Assembly (NCBI GenBank): GCA_000755425.1
Contig: BBMT01000002.1
Span: 496,001 to 560,000 of the forward strand
DNA length: 64,000 nucleotides
Direction of reading: 5' to 3'
Source of the DNA: Vibrio maritimus
Lineage (GTDB): Bacteria > Pseudomonadota > Gammaproteobacteria > Enterobacterales > Vibrionaceae
A model generated the notes under the pieces. That model was not told the DNA's origin. It ran no database searches and saw nothing but the letters and a program-made list of their open reading frames with translations. Below, piece by piece: positions 10,422 through 19,374 of this stretch (within the stretch, counting starts at the first letter, position 1; every line of letters starts with the position of its first letter). The translations under genes were made by a program, and so were the position numbers.

Positions 10422-11307
10422 GCTGGCTCCAGCTTGCTTCTATTTGCTTAATTTTTTGATACAGGGATAAGTTATTCGGTATATCGACATGGTGTTTAGT
10501 CGCAATATTGACCACGTAACCGTTGATAAAATCGATTTCACTTTGCCTTTTATTATAAATGTCTTGGTGCATAGACGAGTAGTTTTGTGCCGTAGATTTA
10601 GCCACATTCACAACGGTGTCGAGTAAAACCGATGGGTCTAACTCAACCCCATCGAACCTTGCGCAAGAAACCGCTTCTTTCACGATACTAAGTAGTTGAT
10701 CTCGATACTCATCGTTCGCTAGTTGACCATTGCGACAGTCGAGAATGGCGGTCAATGGGTTGATTGCGCAGTTGATTACCAACTTAGTCCATAACGCTTG
10801 TTGGATAGTGCTGTGCCACTGTGCCGGTGAGAAAGCATGGTCAAGGACCTCGGCGACAAATTCGCACTGCTGACCTATTTTGTTCCATGCGCCGATGAGT
10901 GTTTGTCCGTTACCTGTGTGGTGGATGGCGGAGCTATTAACCTTGAGGGCGCCGTGTGTGCTCGTACCCAGCAGTACAGGCCGATGCGCCAGCTGATCGG
11001 ATAGGCTATCAACGGTTCCCATCCCATTGTGCAAAAACAGAATAATAGCGTCTGGGTGAAGATGAGTTAGCAGCGGGAGTAGCGCGCTTTTTACTTGCCA
11101 CGCTTTTAAAGCCACAACCAAGAGGTCACATCGTTCCAGATCGTCGAGGCTTTGATTGTTGAACGCAATGCTTTCACCATCATCGAGAGTTATCTCTATT
11201 TCGCTAGATGGAGTACGTCCCCAAAGAGAAATAGAATGACCAGCGAGATGAAGCTTGTAAGCGTATAAGGAACCAACGGCACCAGGACCTAGAATGGTAA
11301 TGTTCAC
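10414..11307 (-). CDS. panE: 2-dehydropantoate 2-reductase
   Basis: PanE reduces ketopantoate to pantoate with NADPH in pantothenate/CoA synthesis. The N-terminal dinucleotide-binding motif is GPGAVGS (residues 7-13). The catalytic lysine lies in LWTKLVINCAINPLTAI in the C-terminal domain. It has 297 residues. It is the first gene of the panE-yajL-csdA run and overlaps yajL by eight bases. Confidence 0.93.
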   Translation of the reverse strand: MNITILGPGAVGSLYAYKLHLAGHSISLWGRTPSSEIEITLDDGESIAFNNQSLDDLERCDLLVVALKAWQVKSALLPLLTHLHPDAIILFLHNGMGTVDSLSDQLAHRPVLLGTSTHGALKVNSSAIHHTGNGQTLIGAWNKIGQQCEFVAEVLDHAFSPAQWHSTIQQALWTKLVINCAINPLTAILDCRNGQLANDEYRDQLLSIVKEAVSCARFDGVELDPSVLLDTVVNVAKSTAQNYSSMHQDIYNKRQSEIDFINGYVVNIATKHHVDIPNNLSLYQKIKQIEASWSQHD

Positions 11308-11392
11308 AATTATCTACGGGTAGTGAATGAAGCGAGAAGGATAGCAAAGTTAGCTAGATTGGTCGAAAGCTTAGTGCGCGAATTTTAGATAC

Positions 11393-11419
11393 AAAAAATG
11401 GCGCAATAGCGCCATTTTT
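11393..11419 (-). terminator. Terminator of the Tsx-like channel gene
   Basis: AAATGGCGC / GCGCCATTT with a four-base loop has A/T-runs on both sides, 20 bases past the channel stop codon. Confidence 0.85.
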
Positions 11420-11441
11420 CGAACTTCTTACATTCAGAGAG

Positions 11442-12232
11442 TTAGAAGTTGTACTGCATACGGTAGATGATAGCGTCACCGTAGTGTTGGTCGTTACCCG
11501 CATTTTTAGCTGAGCCATATACGCCAAGCTTGTTGTTGAAGTAACGGTACTGAATAGCAGCAGTTAGGTGCTCAGTTGCGTGCCAGTTGAATAGCAATGC
11601 ACCGTTTAGGCCGTTTTTACCACCTTGGTTTTGAGCGTATGCGTCGTTGCGATCAAACTCGATCTCGTTCCAGTTAACGAATGAGAAGTTTTGACCAAAT
11701 GCTTCGAAACCGTAGCGTGCAGTCCAACCAGCCATGTAACCGTTGCTGCCATTAACATTTGGGTTTGGTGAGAAAGAATCCCAAGAAGTGATGTCGTGAA
11801 CACCAACCAAGGTTTGAAGAACCAGTTGTCGCCTTTAAGCGCAGTGTAGCCAAGACCTAGCACGCGGTTAGTTTCGCTTTGCGCTGGGTTGTCATGGTGG
11901 TAAACCTGACCGTATAGAGAAACGCCAGAATCACCTAGGTAAATGTGCGCAGTACCTTTCATCGAGTTTTTCTGCTCAGAAGAGCTTTTCTCTACGCTCT
12001 CACGGTCGTAGAAACCATATAGCTCACCCCAAGTGAAACCTGCACCACCTTCGATACCTAGTACGAATTGGTTACGACCTTTGCCGTCTTGGCCATCTTG
12101 GATTGCGTTTGGACCGTGATCCCAGCTCTGGTGATCAAGGTAAACACCACCAAAACCGTATAGATATTCTGCAGATGCTGGCACTGCAGCAACTGCTGCA
12201 ACAACGCCAAGAGCTAAAAGTGATTTACGCAT
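11442..12232 (-). CDS. Tsx/OmpK-type outer-membrane channel, frameshifted
   Basis: This is an outer-membrane beta-barrel of the Tsx (nucleoside-specific channel) family, often labelled OmpK in Vibrio annotations. A signal peptide runs from MRKSLLALGVV to AVPASA. It is followed by aromatic alternating strands (EYLYGFGGVYLDHQSWD) and ends in the barrel signature YRMQYNF with a terminal Phe. The frame breaks near 11805: on the coding strand TGG TTG should be followed by GGT GTT, and one G is missing from a GGG. The repaired protein has 263 residues. The ATG at 12232 is chosen for GAAGAG ten bases upstream. CRP-like and GCAA-N-CG-N-TT sites upstream support a nucleoside-uptake role. Confidence 0.85.
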
Positions 12233-12340
12233 AGTGTGAAAACTCTTCAAGTTGTACTGTAAATTGGCCGCTGTCCGTGCGAACTCATCCGATGGGTGGG
12301 CATGATAGCGATTTATATCTCAAAGTAAATGTGCAACACC

Positions 12341-12352
12341 GCAAACGTTTAC
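12341..12352. promoter_or_regulatory. LacI-family (CytR/PurR-type) operator core
   Basis: GCAAACGTTTAC matches the core GCAANCGNTTNC used by PurR and relatives, seven bases from a CRP site. For a Tsx-like gene CytR is the expected partner, but the sequence alone cannot separate CytR from PurR. Confidence 0.45.
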
Positions 12353-12359
12353 TAAAGTT

Positions 12360-12375
12360 TGTGAGGCCTATCACA
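12360..12375. promoter_or_regulatory. CRP binding site
   Basis: TGTGAGGCCTATCACA has perfect TGTGA and TCACA half-sites spaced by six bases, about 130 bases upstream of the Tsx-like start. It also lies upstream of the LON-domain gene on the other strand. Confidence 0.7.
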
Positions 12376-12477
12376 ATTTAAGAATGATTAAGGGAACTTC
12401 TATAAAGCGTACACAAATCGATCAATCTTTTGTGTGTGGGGGTTAACATTTAACCGTGCTTGTTAACAAGGTGATGC

Positions 12478-12502
12478 TGATCGTATTTCAATTACGGGCG
12501 TA
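12478..12502 (+). promoter_or_regulatory. Candidate ECF11-type promoter of the LON-domain gene
   Basis: TGATCG, 15 bases, CGTA. This is one base in the -35 and one in the spacer away from the TGATCC-N16-CGTA element in front of the sigma gene at 13143. It ends about 30 bases before the ATG. Confidence 0.5.
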
Positions 12503-12532
12503 AACACTGATGTAGTAACAAAGGGAACAATC

Positions 12533-13129
12533 ATGTCACAGATTATGCTTTTTCCACTGCGCTCAGTGGTTTTGCCAGAAGGAAAGATGAGGCTAAGGAT
12601 ATTTGAGCCTCGCTACAAAAGAATGGTCACCGAATGCCTCAAGAACGAGACAGGTTTCGGTGTTTGTCTTATTAGCGGAGACTCGAGTTCCGTTCCAAAC
12701 AACGTGTCAGAGATCGGGACATTCGTGAGCATTGTAGATTTTGAAACGCTTGACGACGGCATGTTGGGCATTACGGTATCCGGTATCAAAAAGTTTCGGG
12801 TAATGGACGTTCGAGCTGACGATGACGGGCTTAGATCCGCGTCAGTGAAGTGGTTGGAAGGCTGGGCGACCGAAGAGCTCAGCGATGAAAATCAGTTTCT
12901 AGGCGAACGCCTGCAAGATGTCTATAAGAAGTTTCCTCAAATCGGAGATTTGTACCTTCACCGCTTCTTTGACGATGCATCATGGGTCAGCCAGCGTTGG
13001 CTCGAAGTGTTGCCTTTGGAGTGCCATCATTTCGAACACCTAGTGACACAACCCGATTGCAGTACCGCAGTCAACTTTCTCGCTGAAGCGTTCAAGTCGG
13101 GAGATATTCAGGAGGAAACGCGACACTGA
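12533..13129 (+). CDS. LON substrate-binding-domain protein
   Basis: This 198-residue protein consists of the Lon N-terminal (LON) substrate-binding domain alone (MLFPLRSVVLPEGKMRLRIFEPRYKRMV), with no ATPase or protease part. Single-domain LON proteins are conserved but poorly understood; a role in recognising damaged or unfolded protein is only inference. RBS AAGGGA is followed by the ATG. It sits directly upstream of the ECF sigma/ChrR operon and has a similar promoter element, so it probably belongs to that regulon. Confidence 0.85.
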   Translation: MSQIMLFPLRSVVLPEGKMRLRIFEPRYKRMVTECLKNETGFGVCLISGDSSSVPNNVSEIGTFVSIVDFETLDDGMLGITVSGIKKFRVMDVRADDDGLRSASVKWLEGWATEELSDENQFLGERLQDVYKKFPQIGDLYLHRFFDDASWVSQRWLEVLPLECHHFEHLVTQPDCSTAVNFLAEAFKSGDIQEETRH

Positions 13130-13142
13130 GCGTAATAATGAG

Positions 13143-13168
13143 TGATCCTAACAGTTTAACTTGGCGTA
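13143..13168 (+). promoter_or_regulatory. ECF11-type autoregulatory promoter
   Basis: TGATCC, 16 bases, CGTA lies about 50 bases before the sigma factor start. ECF11 (RpoE-ChrR) sigma factors use TGATCC at -35 and a CGTA-like -10 and autoregulate their own operon. Confidence 0.65.
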
Positions 13169-13220
13169 GAATAAATTGGTAAGGCAGTAATGTTGCGATA
13201 TCAACTTTAGGGACATGAGC

Positions 13221-13798
13221 ATGATAGTAGAGAGTCCAGAGGCGCTCACCAAGCAAGAGTGGCAGAGTGTATGGAGAAGGTAAAACAGCGTGACAAACGC
13301 GCCTTTGCCACAGTATTCAGTTATTTCTCCCCGCGTCTCAAGCAATTTACATATAAACACATGGGTAATGAGCAAGTCGCAATCGAAATGGTGCAAGAAG
13401 CAATGGCAACGGTTTGGCAGAAGGCGCACCTTTTTGATGGTAGCAAGAGCTCTCTGTCGACTTGGATCTACACTATCGCAAGAAACTTGTGCTTCGACAT
13501 GCTTCGCAAGCAAAAGGGTAAAGAGTTGCACGTGCATGCGGATGATATTTGGCCAACAGATTACTGCCCGCCAGATTTTGTTGAGCACTATTCGCCTGAG
13601 ACTGACCGGTTGAAAGAGCAAATATTGAAGTTTCTCGAGGATCTGCCAAAAGCCCAACGAGAGGTTGTAAGAGCTGTGTACTTAGAGGAGTTACCTCACC
13701 AGCAAGTGGCTGATATGTTTGATATCCCGCTGGGGACCGTTAAGTCCCGTCTCAGACTAGCTGTAGAAAAATTAAGACATTCAATGGAGGCGGAGTAG
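13221..13798 (+). CDS. ECF11-type (RpoE/ChrR group) sigma factor, probably frameshifted near the start
   Basis: This is an extracytoplasmic-function sigma factor paired with a ChrR-type anti-sigma, the group that answers singlet oxygen. Region 2 (FATVFSYFSPRLKQF, STWIYTIARNLCFDMLRK) and region 4 (AVYLEELPHQQVADMF, GTVKSRLRLAVEKLR) are clear. The frame from a GTG at 13259 lacks a good start. The ATG at 13221, eight bases after AGGG, reads MIVESPEALTKQEWQ and then joins ECMEKVKQRDKRAF if one G is restored near 13266. The repaired length is about 192 residues. It ends two bases before chrR. Confidence 0.88.
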
Positions 13799-13800
13799 TA

Positions 13801-14480
13801 TGAGTTACCACCCAGAAAAACAAGTTTTGAAGTGTTACGCGACTGGGGAAATTGATTCGGCTCATGGAGCTGCCGTCGCCACGCATTTAGAAACATGCTC
13901 TCACTGCCGTCAATTGGTGGCTAAGTACGAGGAAGAGGCTGCTGAAGATTTGGTCGCCAGCGGTACTGAGGGCGCCATATCTGATTCTGAACTCGCTCTG
14001 GTGTTCGACAATATGATGAACGACATCATGACATTAGATGCTGATTTTAGTAAACCTAAGGCTAGAACGGCAACCACCGTTGAAGTGAATGGGAAGTCGT
14101 TTAAGGTGCCGGCAACGCTCAAACCTTTCGTAGATCGAATGGGAGAGTGGAAGAGTTATGGCGGGAAAGTGTTCACCTCGAACATTGAGATTGATGAAGA
14201 CTGTAGAGTGAGTCTTTTGTACATCACGGAAGGCGTACAAGTGCCGCAACATACCCATAAAGGCTTTGAGTCTACGCTGGTTTTGCATGGCAGTTTCAGT
14301 GACGAGAATGGTGAGTACCACGAGGGTGACTTCATTCGGGAAGACGGTGACACCAAGCACGCGCCTCAGACAGCATCCGGGCAGGATTGCTTGTGCCTAT
14401 CGATCCTTACCGAACCCATGATATTTACCCAGGGTGTGGCGAGAGTCTTTAACCGCTTTGGAAAAGGGATGTATCCTTAA
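13801..14480 (+). CDS. chrR: ChrR-type zinc anti-sigma factor with cupin domain
   Basis: ChrR holds its cognate ECF sigma inactive through an N-terminal zinc-binding anti-sigma domain and releases it in response to singlet oxygen. The zinc site is visible as HLETCSHCR near residue 30. The C-terminal half is a cupin (VPQHTHKGFESTLVLHGSF) with the metal-ligand histidines. It starts two bases after the sigma gene stop. The length (226 residues) and architecture match ChrR of the ECF11 group. Confidence 0.9.
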
Positions 14481-14507
14481 AGTTGTGATCATAAAGTTGC
14501 AATCAAA

Positions 14508-14538
14508 CAAAAGGCTCGCATTATTGCGAGCCTTTTTT
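14508..14538. terminator. Bidirectional terminator between chrR and ampG
   Basis: AAAAGGCTCGCA / TGCGAGCCTTTT with a four-base loop and TTTTTT. Confidence 0.9.
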
Positions 14539-14555
14539 ACGTTGTAATTGCAGTT

Positions 14556-15941
14556 TTACTGAGACAGGTTTTCTTGCTCTTTAGGTACTGGGCTTTCGTC
14601 TTTATGTTTCGCTTTTTCAAGCAGGTCACTAAAGTAATGGCGCAGTGAGTACAGCATGATAAGACTTGGAATCACCATGAGCGACGTAATAATAAAGAAC
14701 AGGCTCCAGTCATTGAGTGCATCTACCATTTCACCGCTGAACGATGCTAATGTCGTCCTGCCAAAGTTACCCAGAGACGCTAGCAGTGCGTACTGAGTAG
14801 CAGAAAATGCTTGACCGGTAAGTACGGTTAGGAAGGAAACAAACGCTACGGTTGAAAATGCCGTTGTGAAGTTGTCGACAATGATTGTAGCTAAGAACAG
14901 CGTCTCGCTTGGTCCTACTTTTGCTATCCATGCAAACATCAAATTACTAGCACTCATTGCAATGCCGCCAATCATCAATCCTTTTACTATGCCAAAGCGA
15001 ACATTGACCATACTGCCTAGTAGCGTAAAGACGATGGTCGCCCCCCAACCAATAAGCTTCGAGTAGTAGCCAATTTGCTCGTTACTGAAGCCAATTTCTT
15101 TATAGAAGGTAATCGACATGCGTCCTAGGAAGGCTTCGCCAATCTTAAACAAGAACACGAACAGCAGTAAGGTGATCGCAACTTGAACGCCATTGCGACG
15201 GAAGAAGTCCAAAAATGGCTCTATGACCGTAACGGAAATCCAGCTGGTAAAGCGGCTGCCTACCACTTTGTTATGACGAGCTTCGGCCTGAGCCTGTAGT
15301 GCTTCGCGATCAGTTTTAGGCTCACTAACAAATAGAGTAAACAGCATAAGGATGACAACAATGCCAGCCATGCCGTAGTAGACGCCATTCCATCCAATTG
15401 AGTCAGCATTAACAAACGCTAAGTAGCCAGGCAATGAGTAACCTGTCCACCAACCGATAACAGCCATAGCTGACGCTTGGGGAAGTTTATTGGACTCTGA
15501 TTTTGGGAAAGTGTCGATACGATAAGCATCAATTGCAATGTCTTGTGTTGCCGATGAAATCGCGATGCAGAGCGCTAACATGGAAGTAAACATCAGGTTA
15601 TTGGCTGGATTAACGCCAGCAATAAACAAGGTTCCGATCAAAATACAGCTCTGACAAAGGAAAATCCAACTACGACGCTGGCCAAGCGTACCGTGAAGAA
15701 CTGGTAGTTTTACCCTGTCGACCAGAGGCGCCCAAAGAAAGTTGATAGCATAAACTGCAAACACAGAGCCAAAGTAACCGATAGCAGCGCGAGTGAGTCC
15801 AGCATCCTTTAGCCAGCCAGACATATTCGAGCCAATCAAAACCCATGGGAAGCCGCTTGAGCACCCCATCATAAAGACCCAAAGTAGCCTTTTATCCCAG
15901 TAACTTTTGACCGTATCAAGCCAAGTCATTTTTTGTTCCAC
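14556..15941 (-). CDS. ampG: Muropeptide permease
   Basis: AmpG is an inner-membrane MFS permease importing GlcNAc-anhydroMurNAc peptides for cell-wall recycling. It has 461 residues with the N-terminal signature LLWVFMMGCSSGFPWVLIGSNMSGWL and many hydrophobic helices. It lies third in a yajG-cyclophilin-ampG run; yajG is also next to ampG in E. coli. It takes up the kind of products made by MltA (5987). Confidence 0.93.
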   Translation of the reverse strand: MEQKMTWLDTVKSYWDKRLLWVFMMGCSSGFPWVLIGSNMSGWLKDAGLTRAAIGYFGSVFAVYAINFLWAPLVDRVKLPVLHGTLGQRRSWIFLCQSCILIGTLFIAGVNPANNLMFTSMLALCIAISSATQDIAIDAYRIDTFPKSESNKLPQASAMAVIGWWTGYSLPGYLAFVNADSIGWNGVYYGMAGIVVILMLFTLFVSEPKTDREALQAQAEARHNKVVGSRFTSWISVTVIEPFLDFFRRNGVQVAITLLLFVFLFKIGEAFLGRMSITFYKEIGFSNEQIGYYSKLIGWGATIVFTLLGSMVNVRFGIVKGLMIGGIAMSASNLMFAWIAKVGPSETLFLATIIVDNFTTAFSTVAFVSFLTVLTGQAFSATQYALLASLGNFGRTTLASFSGEMVDALNDWSLFFIITSLMVIPSLIMLYSLRHYFSDLLEKAKHKDESPVPKEQENLSQ

Positions 15942-15992
15942 AGGTGTGCTCCTTGCGAGTGCAGCGAAAAGGAATGGATACGCATAACAAGC

Positions 15993-16020
15993 AAAGAGAG
16001 AGGCGAGCCTCTCTCTTTTT
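15993..16020. terminator. Hairpin between the cyclophilin gene and ampG
   Basis: AAAGAGAGAGG / CCTCTCTCTTT with a four-base loop. The strong T-run is on the plus strand; on the minus strand, the direction of transcription here, it is short, so partial read-through into ampG is likely. Confidence 0.7.
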
Positions 16021-16024
16021 GGTG

Positions 16025-16573
16025 TTAATCGCTGATTTTTTCCATTTTAGTGATAATAATGGGATCGAGTGGCACGTCGCTCATTCCACGAGTGCTTCGA
16101 GTTGGCTTTTGCCCCATTTTTTGCACTACGTCAAAGCCTTCAACAACCTTACCGAATACGGCGTAGCCAGGGTTAGTCACGCTGTAGTTGAGAAAATCGT
16201 TATCAACGAAGTTGATAAAGAATTGTCGTGTTGCGGAATTTGGATCGCGAGTGCGTGCCATCGCAATGGTCGCAGCATCGTTATCCAAGCCGTTTGATGC
16301 TTCATTTTCAATAGGCGCATAGGTTGGTAGACGTTTGAAGTCTTTGGCAAAGCCGCCACCTTGTGCCATAAAGCCCGGGATCACACGGTGGAACTGGCTG
16401 TTTACATAGCTGCCGTCATCCACGTACTTGAGAAAGTTTTCAACGCTTACCGGTGCTTTTTCTTGGTTAAGTTCAACCACAAAGCGACCTAAGTTGGTAT
16501 CCACGGCAACTTTAGGGCCTGCGAATACGCTAGTTGCAACAAGCGCTAGGGTAGCGATAGCCGTTTTTAGCAT
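16025..16573 (-). CDS. Periplasmic peptidyl-prolyl isomerase, cyclophilin type
   Basis: This catalyses cis-trans isomerisation of proline peptide bonds. A signal peptide (MLKTAIATLALVATSVFA) is followed by a cyclophilin domain with FHRVIPGFMAQGGG and the active-site region MARTRDPNSATRQFFIN. It has 182 residues, similar to E. coli PpiA. Its ATG overlaps the yajG stop, so it is coupled to that gene. Confidence 0.92.
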   Translation of the reverse strand: MLKTAIATLALVATSVFAGPKVAVDTNLGRFVVELNQEKAPVSVENFLKYVDDGSYVNSQFHRVIPGFMAQGGGFAKDFKRLPTYAPIENEASNGLDNDAATIAMARTRDPNSATRQFFINFVDNDFLNYSVTNPGYAVFGKVVEGFDVVQKMGQKPTRSTRGMSDVPLDPIIITKMEKISD

Positions 16574-17142
16574 TAGAAACGCTCCTTCATATAGTCTTGT
16601 AGCTCTTTGTCGTTAGCGATTTCTTTCAGTACTAAGTTAACTGTGTCGTTCAGTACCATCTCGATATCGTCGTTAGATGCGCTCATAAGGCCTGAACGCT
16701 TTGCTGTGCCTGTGTAAGTTTTTACTAGCTTGCCTTTTGTGTTCTCAGCAGTTAGTTCGAGCACAACGTTTGCAGTCATGTCATTTTCCATAACGGTATG
16801 TTTTACCGAGACCAATGCCTCCTGTACTTCAACCTGAAGGGCATTTTCGCTGTTCACGGTAACTTGATAGCCCTGTGAGGAAAATTGATTCACTAGCGCA
16901 TTTTCAATACCAATACGAAGATTTTGACGAGTATGTACTGGCGTAATGTTCGAGCGTCCATTATCAAGTAGTGCAACGTACTGAGCTGTTCGCACATCTT
17001 TACTAGATAGCGACATCGATTTGTTTTCGACGACTTTAGCGGCACTAGTTGTCGCTTTAGGCGCAAAGTTGACTTGTTCTTGTTGAGGGCTTGCACAAGC
17101 AGCAAGCAATACGACGGAAGCCGCTAAAACGAGCTTTTTCAT
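16573..17142 (-). CDS. yajG: YajG family lipoprotein
   Basis: This lipoprotein has signal MKKLVLAASVVLLAAC with Cys16 as the lipidated residue, and 189 residues in all. The YajG family is an uncharacterised outer-membrane lipoprotein usually encoded beside ampG. The ATG at 17142 is chosen because AAGGA lies a few bases upstream. Codons upstream of it in the same frame lack a ribosome site. Confidence 0.88.
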   Translation of the reverse strand: MKKLVLAASVVLLAACASPQQEQVNFAPKATTSAAKVVENKSMSLSSKDVRTAQYVALLDNGRSNITPVHTRQNLRIGIENALVNQFSSQGYQVTVNSENALQVEVQEALVSVKHTVMENDMTANVVLELTAENTKGKLVKTYTGTAKRSGLMSASNDDIEMVLNDTVNLVLKEIANDKELQDYMKERF

Positions 17143-17255
17143 TAATGATTCCTTTTCACACTCTAAAACTATTGAGGCCAAACCGAGCGATGGCTGGCAT
17201 CATAGCGAATTCTTTTTTTTATGCACGTTGCCTAAGGGCAACTATGACTCAATCT

Positions 17256-18389
17256 TTACTTAGTTGCCTGTAAAATAACAAATTTGGCATTGGAAGCGAC
17301 AAGCTTCACATTGTGCTTGCCAAAGAGACGTGCCAGTTTTTTATCGTAGCCTAGGTGGCGATTGCCGATAACCATTAATTCGCCTTTAGGGCGAAGAACA
17401 TGCTTTGCATCACAGAACATTTGCCAAGCGATGTGATCGGTGACGGCTTGCTGTTGATGGAAGGGTGGGTTGCAGACGACACGATCTTGTGAGGCCGCAT
17501 CAAAGCCATCTAAGCAATTGTTCGTAATGAACTTGCACTGAGCGTCGTCTAACTGATTAAGTTCAAAGTTATGTTTTGCCGAGGCTGATGCCATAAAGCT
17601 CTCATCGACCGCGGTAATGCGAACGGTTGGGAAAAGCTGTTTGAGCTTTATCGATAAAACGCCATTGCCACAGCCAAGGTCGACGACATCTTTATTGTCC
17701 GCGTCGAGTTTGTATAGATGCTCTAGCATAAAGCGAGCGCCTAAATCCAAGCTTTCGCCTGAGTAAACATTGGGTAAATTCGCCAGCGTTAGTTCATGCC
17801 CTTCAACCGGCCAAGTTGTATACGCATCCACAGCAGGCTTTTGGGCAACACTAGATAGCTTAGTAAACACTAGGCGGTGTTTTTTCCACGCCAGCGAGGT
17901 TGTGGTGGAGCCTGCAAACTTCTCAAACAGTTTCAGTGTTGAGGTGTGGATCTCTTTTGCTTTATTAACCGCAACTAACGGACAGCGGCCTGCGTACTTT
18001 TGAGCAAGTTGGTCTAACTGCCAAGTTAGGTAGCGATTATTGCGTGGGATTTGCATCAGAACGATGTCGATGTCGTTTGGCCATGCATCCGTAGAATTGA
18101 GGAGGGTCACTCCACTGAGCTGGTTTGTCGACAAGTTACTTTTGATACCTTGCTGGGAAACAAAAGAGTCCGTGACGGTAGTTACCTTATGCTCTTCACT
18201 AAACCAACAGCTTAGCGCTCCAAAGTTATCGTTGAGGATCAGAATATTCGATGACTTGGGCAAAGCGAGCTCTTCAACATGTTGAATCAGATACTCATCT
18301 CCCGCATCCCATGCTTGGAGCTGCTCATTGGCAAGTTTAGGGTAGCGAAAAAGCGAGTAGCTGCGCTCAAGTAGGTTCAGTTCAGTTTT
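17256..18389 (-). CDS. rlmG: 23S rRNA (guanine1835-N2)-methyltransferase
   Basis: RlmG methylates G1835 of 23S rRNA with S-adenosylmethionine. A degenerate N-terminal methyltransferase-like domain is followed by a C-terminal catalytic one with VVDLGCGNGVLSIKL and the N2-guanine signature CNPPFHQQQ. The ATG at 18389 begins MKTELNLLERSYSLFRYP. An in-frame ATG at 18413 is possible but gives a less typical N-terminus. Confidence 0.92.
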   Translation of the reverse strand, partial: KTELNLLERSYSLFRYPKLANEQLQAWDAGDEYLIQHVEELALPKSSNILILNDNFGALSCWFSEEHKVTTVTDSFVSQQGIKSNLSTNQLSGVTLLNSTDAWPNDIDIVLMQIPRNNRYLTWQLDQLAQKYAGRCPLVAVNKAKEIHTSTLKLFEKFAGSTTTSLAWKKHRLVFTKLSSVAQKPAVDAYTTWPVEGHELTLANLPNVYSGESLDLGARFMLEHLYKLDADNKDVVDLGCGNGVLSIKLKQLFPTVRITAVDESFMASASAKHNFELNQLDDAQCKFITNNCLDGFDAASQDRVVCNPPFHQQQAVTDHIAWQMFCDAKHVLRPKGELMVIGNRHLGYDKKLARLFGKHNVKLVASNAKFVILQATK

Positions 18390-18484
18390 CATAATTTCTT
18401 GAATTGGTGACAATGGTTGTATTTTGACAAAATCCCCTTAACTAAGCCAAGCAGAATGTGATTTAAGGGAAGATTATTGATTAA

Positions 18485-18502
18485 GTAAAGTATATACTTT
18501 AC
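18485..18502. promoter_or_regulatory. Perfect 18-bp palindrome between rlmG and bolA
   Basis: GTAAAGTATATACTTTAC is its own reverse complement. It lies about 45 bases before the bolA ATG, next to a TATA-rich -10-like stretch, in the divergent promoter region. A dimeric regulator is the obvious reading, but I do not recognise the site. Confidence 0.5.
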
Positions 18503-18546
18503 CGACTATATAAAAATAAATGTCGGTTTCAGCCCAAGGAAGTAAG

Positions 18547-18855
18547 ATGATTCAACAATCTATCGAGCAAAAGCTCCATCAAGCTTTCCATCCAACACAT
18601 CTCGATGTTCGCAATGAAAGTCATATGCATAATGTCCCGCCAGGCTCAGAAAGTCACTTTAAGGTCATTGTCGTCAGTGAAGATTTTTCAAGTGAGCGTC
18701 TTATTACTCGGCATCGTAAGGTCAATACTGTGCTTGCTGAAGAGCTCGCAGGCTCGGTGCATGCCTTAGCGATCCACACCTACACTCCTGAAGAGTGGAA
18801 CGAAGAGAACCAACTTGCCCCAGCTAGCCCAAACTGTGCTGGTGGCGGCAAGTAA
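18547..18855 (+). CDS. bolA: BolA family protein
   Basis: BolA is a small stress and morphology protein that forms [2Fe-2S] complexes with monothiol glutaredoxin and affects transcription. It has 102 residues with [24 protein letters not shown] and the C-terminal [15 protein letters not shown]. The ATG at 18547 follows AAGGAAGTAAG; an in-frame ATG at 18520 has no ribosome site. Confidence 0.93.
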   Translation: MIQQSIEQKLHQAFHPTHLDVRNESHMHNVPPGSESHFKVIVVSEDFSSERLITRHRKVNTVLAEELAGSVHALAIHTYTPEEWNEENQLAPASPNCAGGGK

Positions 18856-19374
18856 CGGCAAACCTGTTTATTGGTGCGGTACCAACAATAGAAACTGAGA
18901 ACACAGTTTAGCAACAAGGTAAGGGTTTACTGATAATTACCGTCAATTTATTCGGGTAAAGCTACGGTTTTGCCTACCTCTTTGGGGGTAAATCATTAAC
19001 AGCGTATCAACATATAATGTTATGTGATTTTGATGATGGTGAATGTTTCAGAATGTGAACAAGCCAATCGCTTATTTTTAAAAGCATTAATAGCAGTTTG
19101 TGCGTTTGGTCAAAGTTACACATATTCGCAACCCCAGATGTAGCAAAAGTTTCCAAATAAAGCGGCTATTGCTGGGATTGGTCATGGCATACCCTTTGTA
19201 AAAGATGCTAAACTACCGCTCCAGAAAAATCTCGCATCGATTCTATGACGAGATTGTTAAAGTGATGTTGCTGCTTTGGCCGCAAAAGAAGCCAGAGCCA
19301 GACACTCAATGTCGTGTCTAAATGTTACGCAATTTAAAAGAATCTTTTTCCCGATAAAAGTAGTGCAAGTGCGT
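18856..19374. other. Long leader/intergenic region before nqrA
   Basis: These 519 bases contain no credible coding region. I see a weak hairpin after bolA (TTGGT/ACCAA), a seven-base inverted repeat AATCTCG/CGAGATT near 19228-19255, and -10-like TAAACT near 19209 that could serve nqr. The nqr mRNA leader may therefore be about 160 bases long. Confidence 0.5.
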
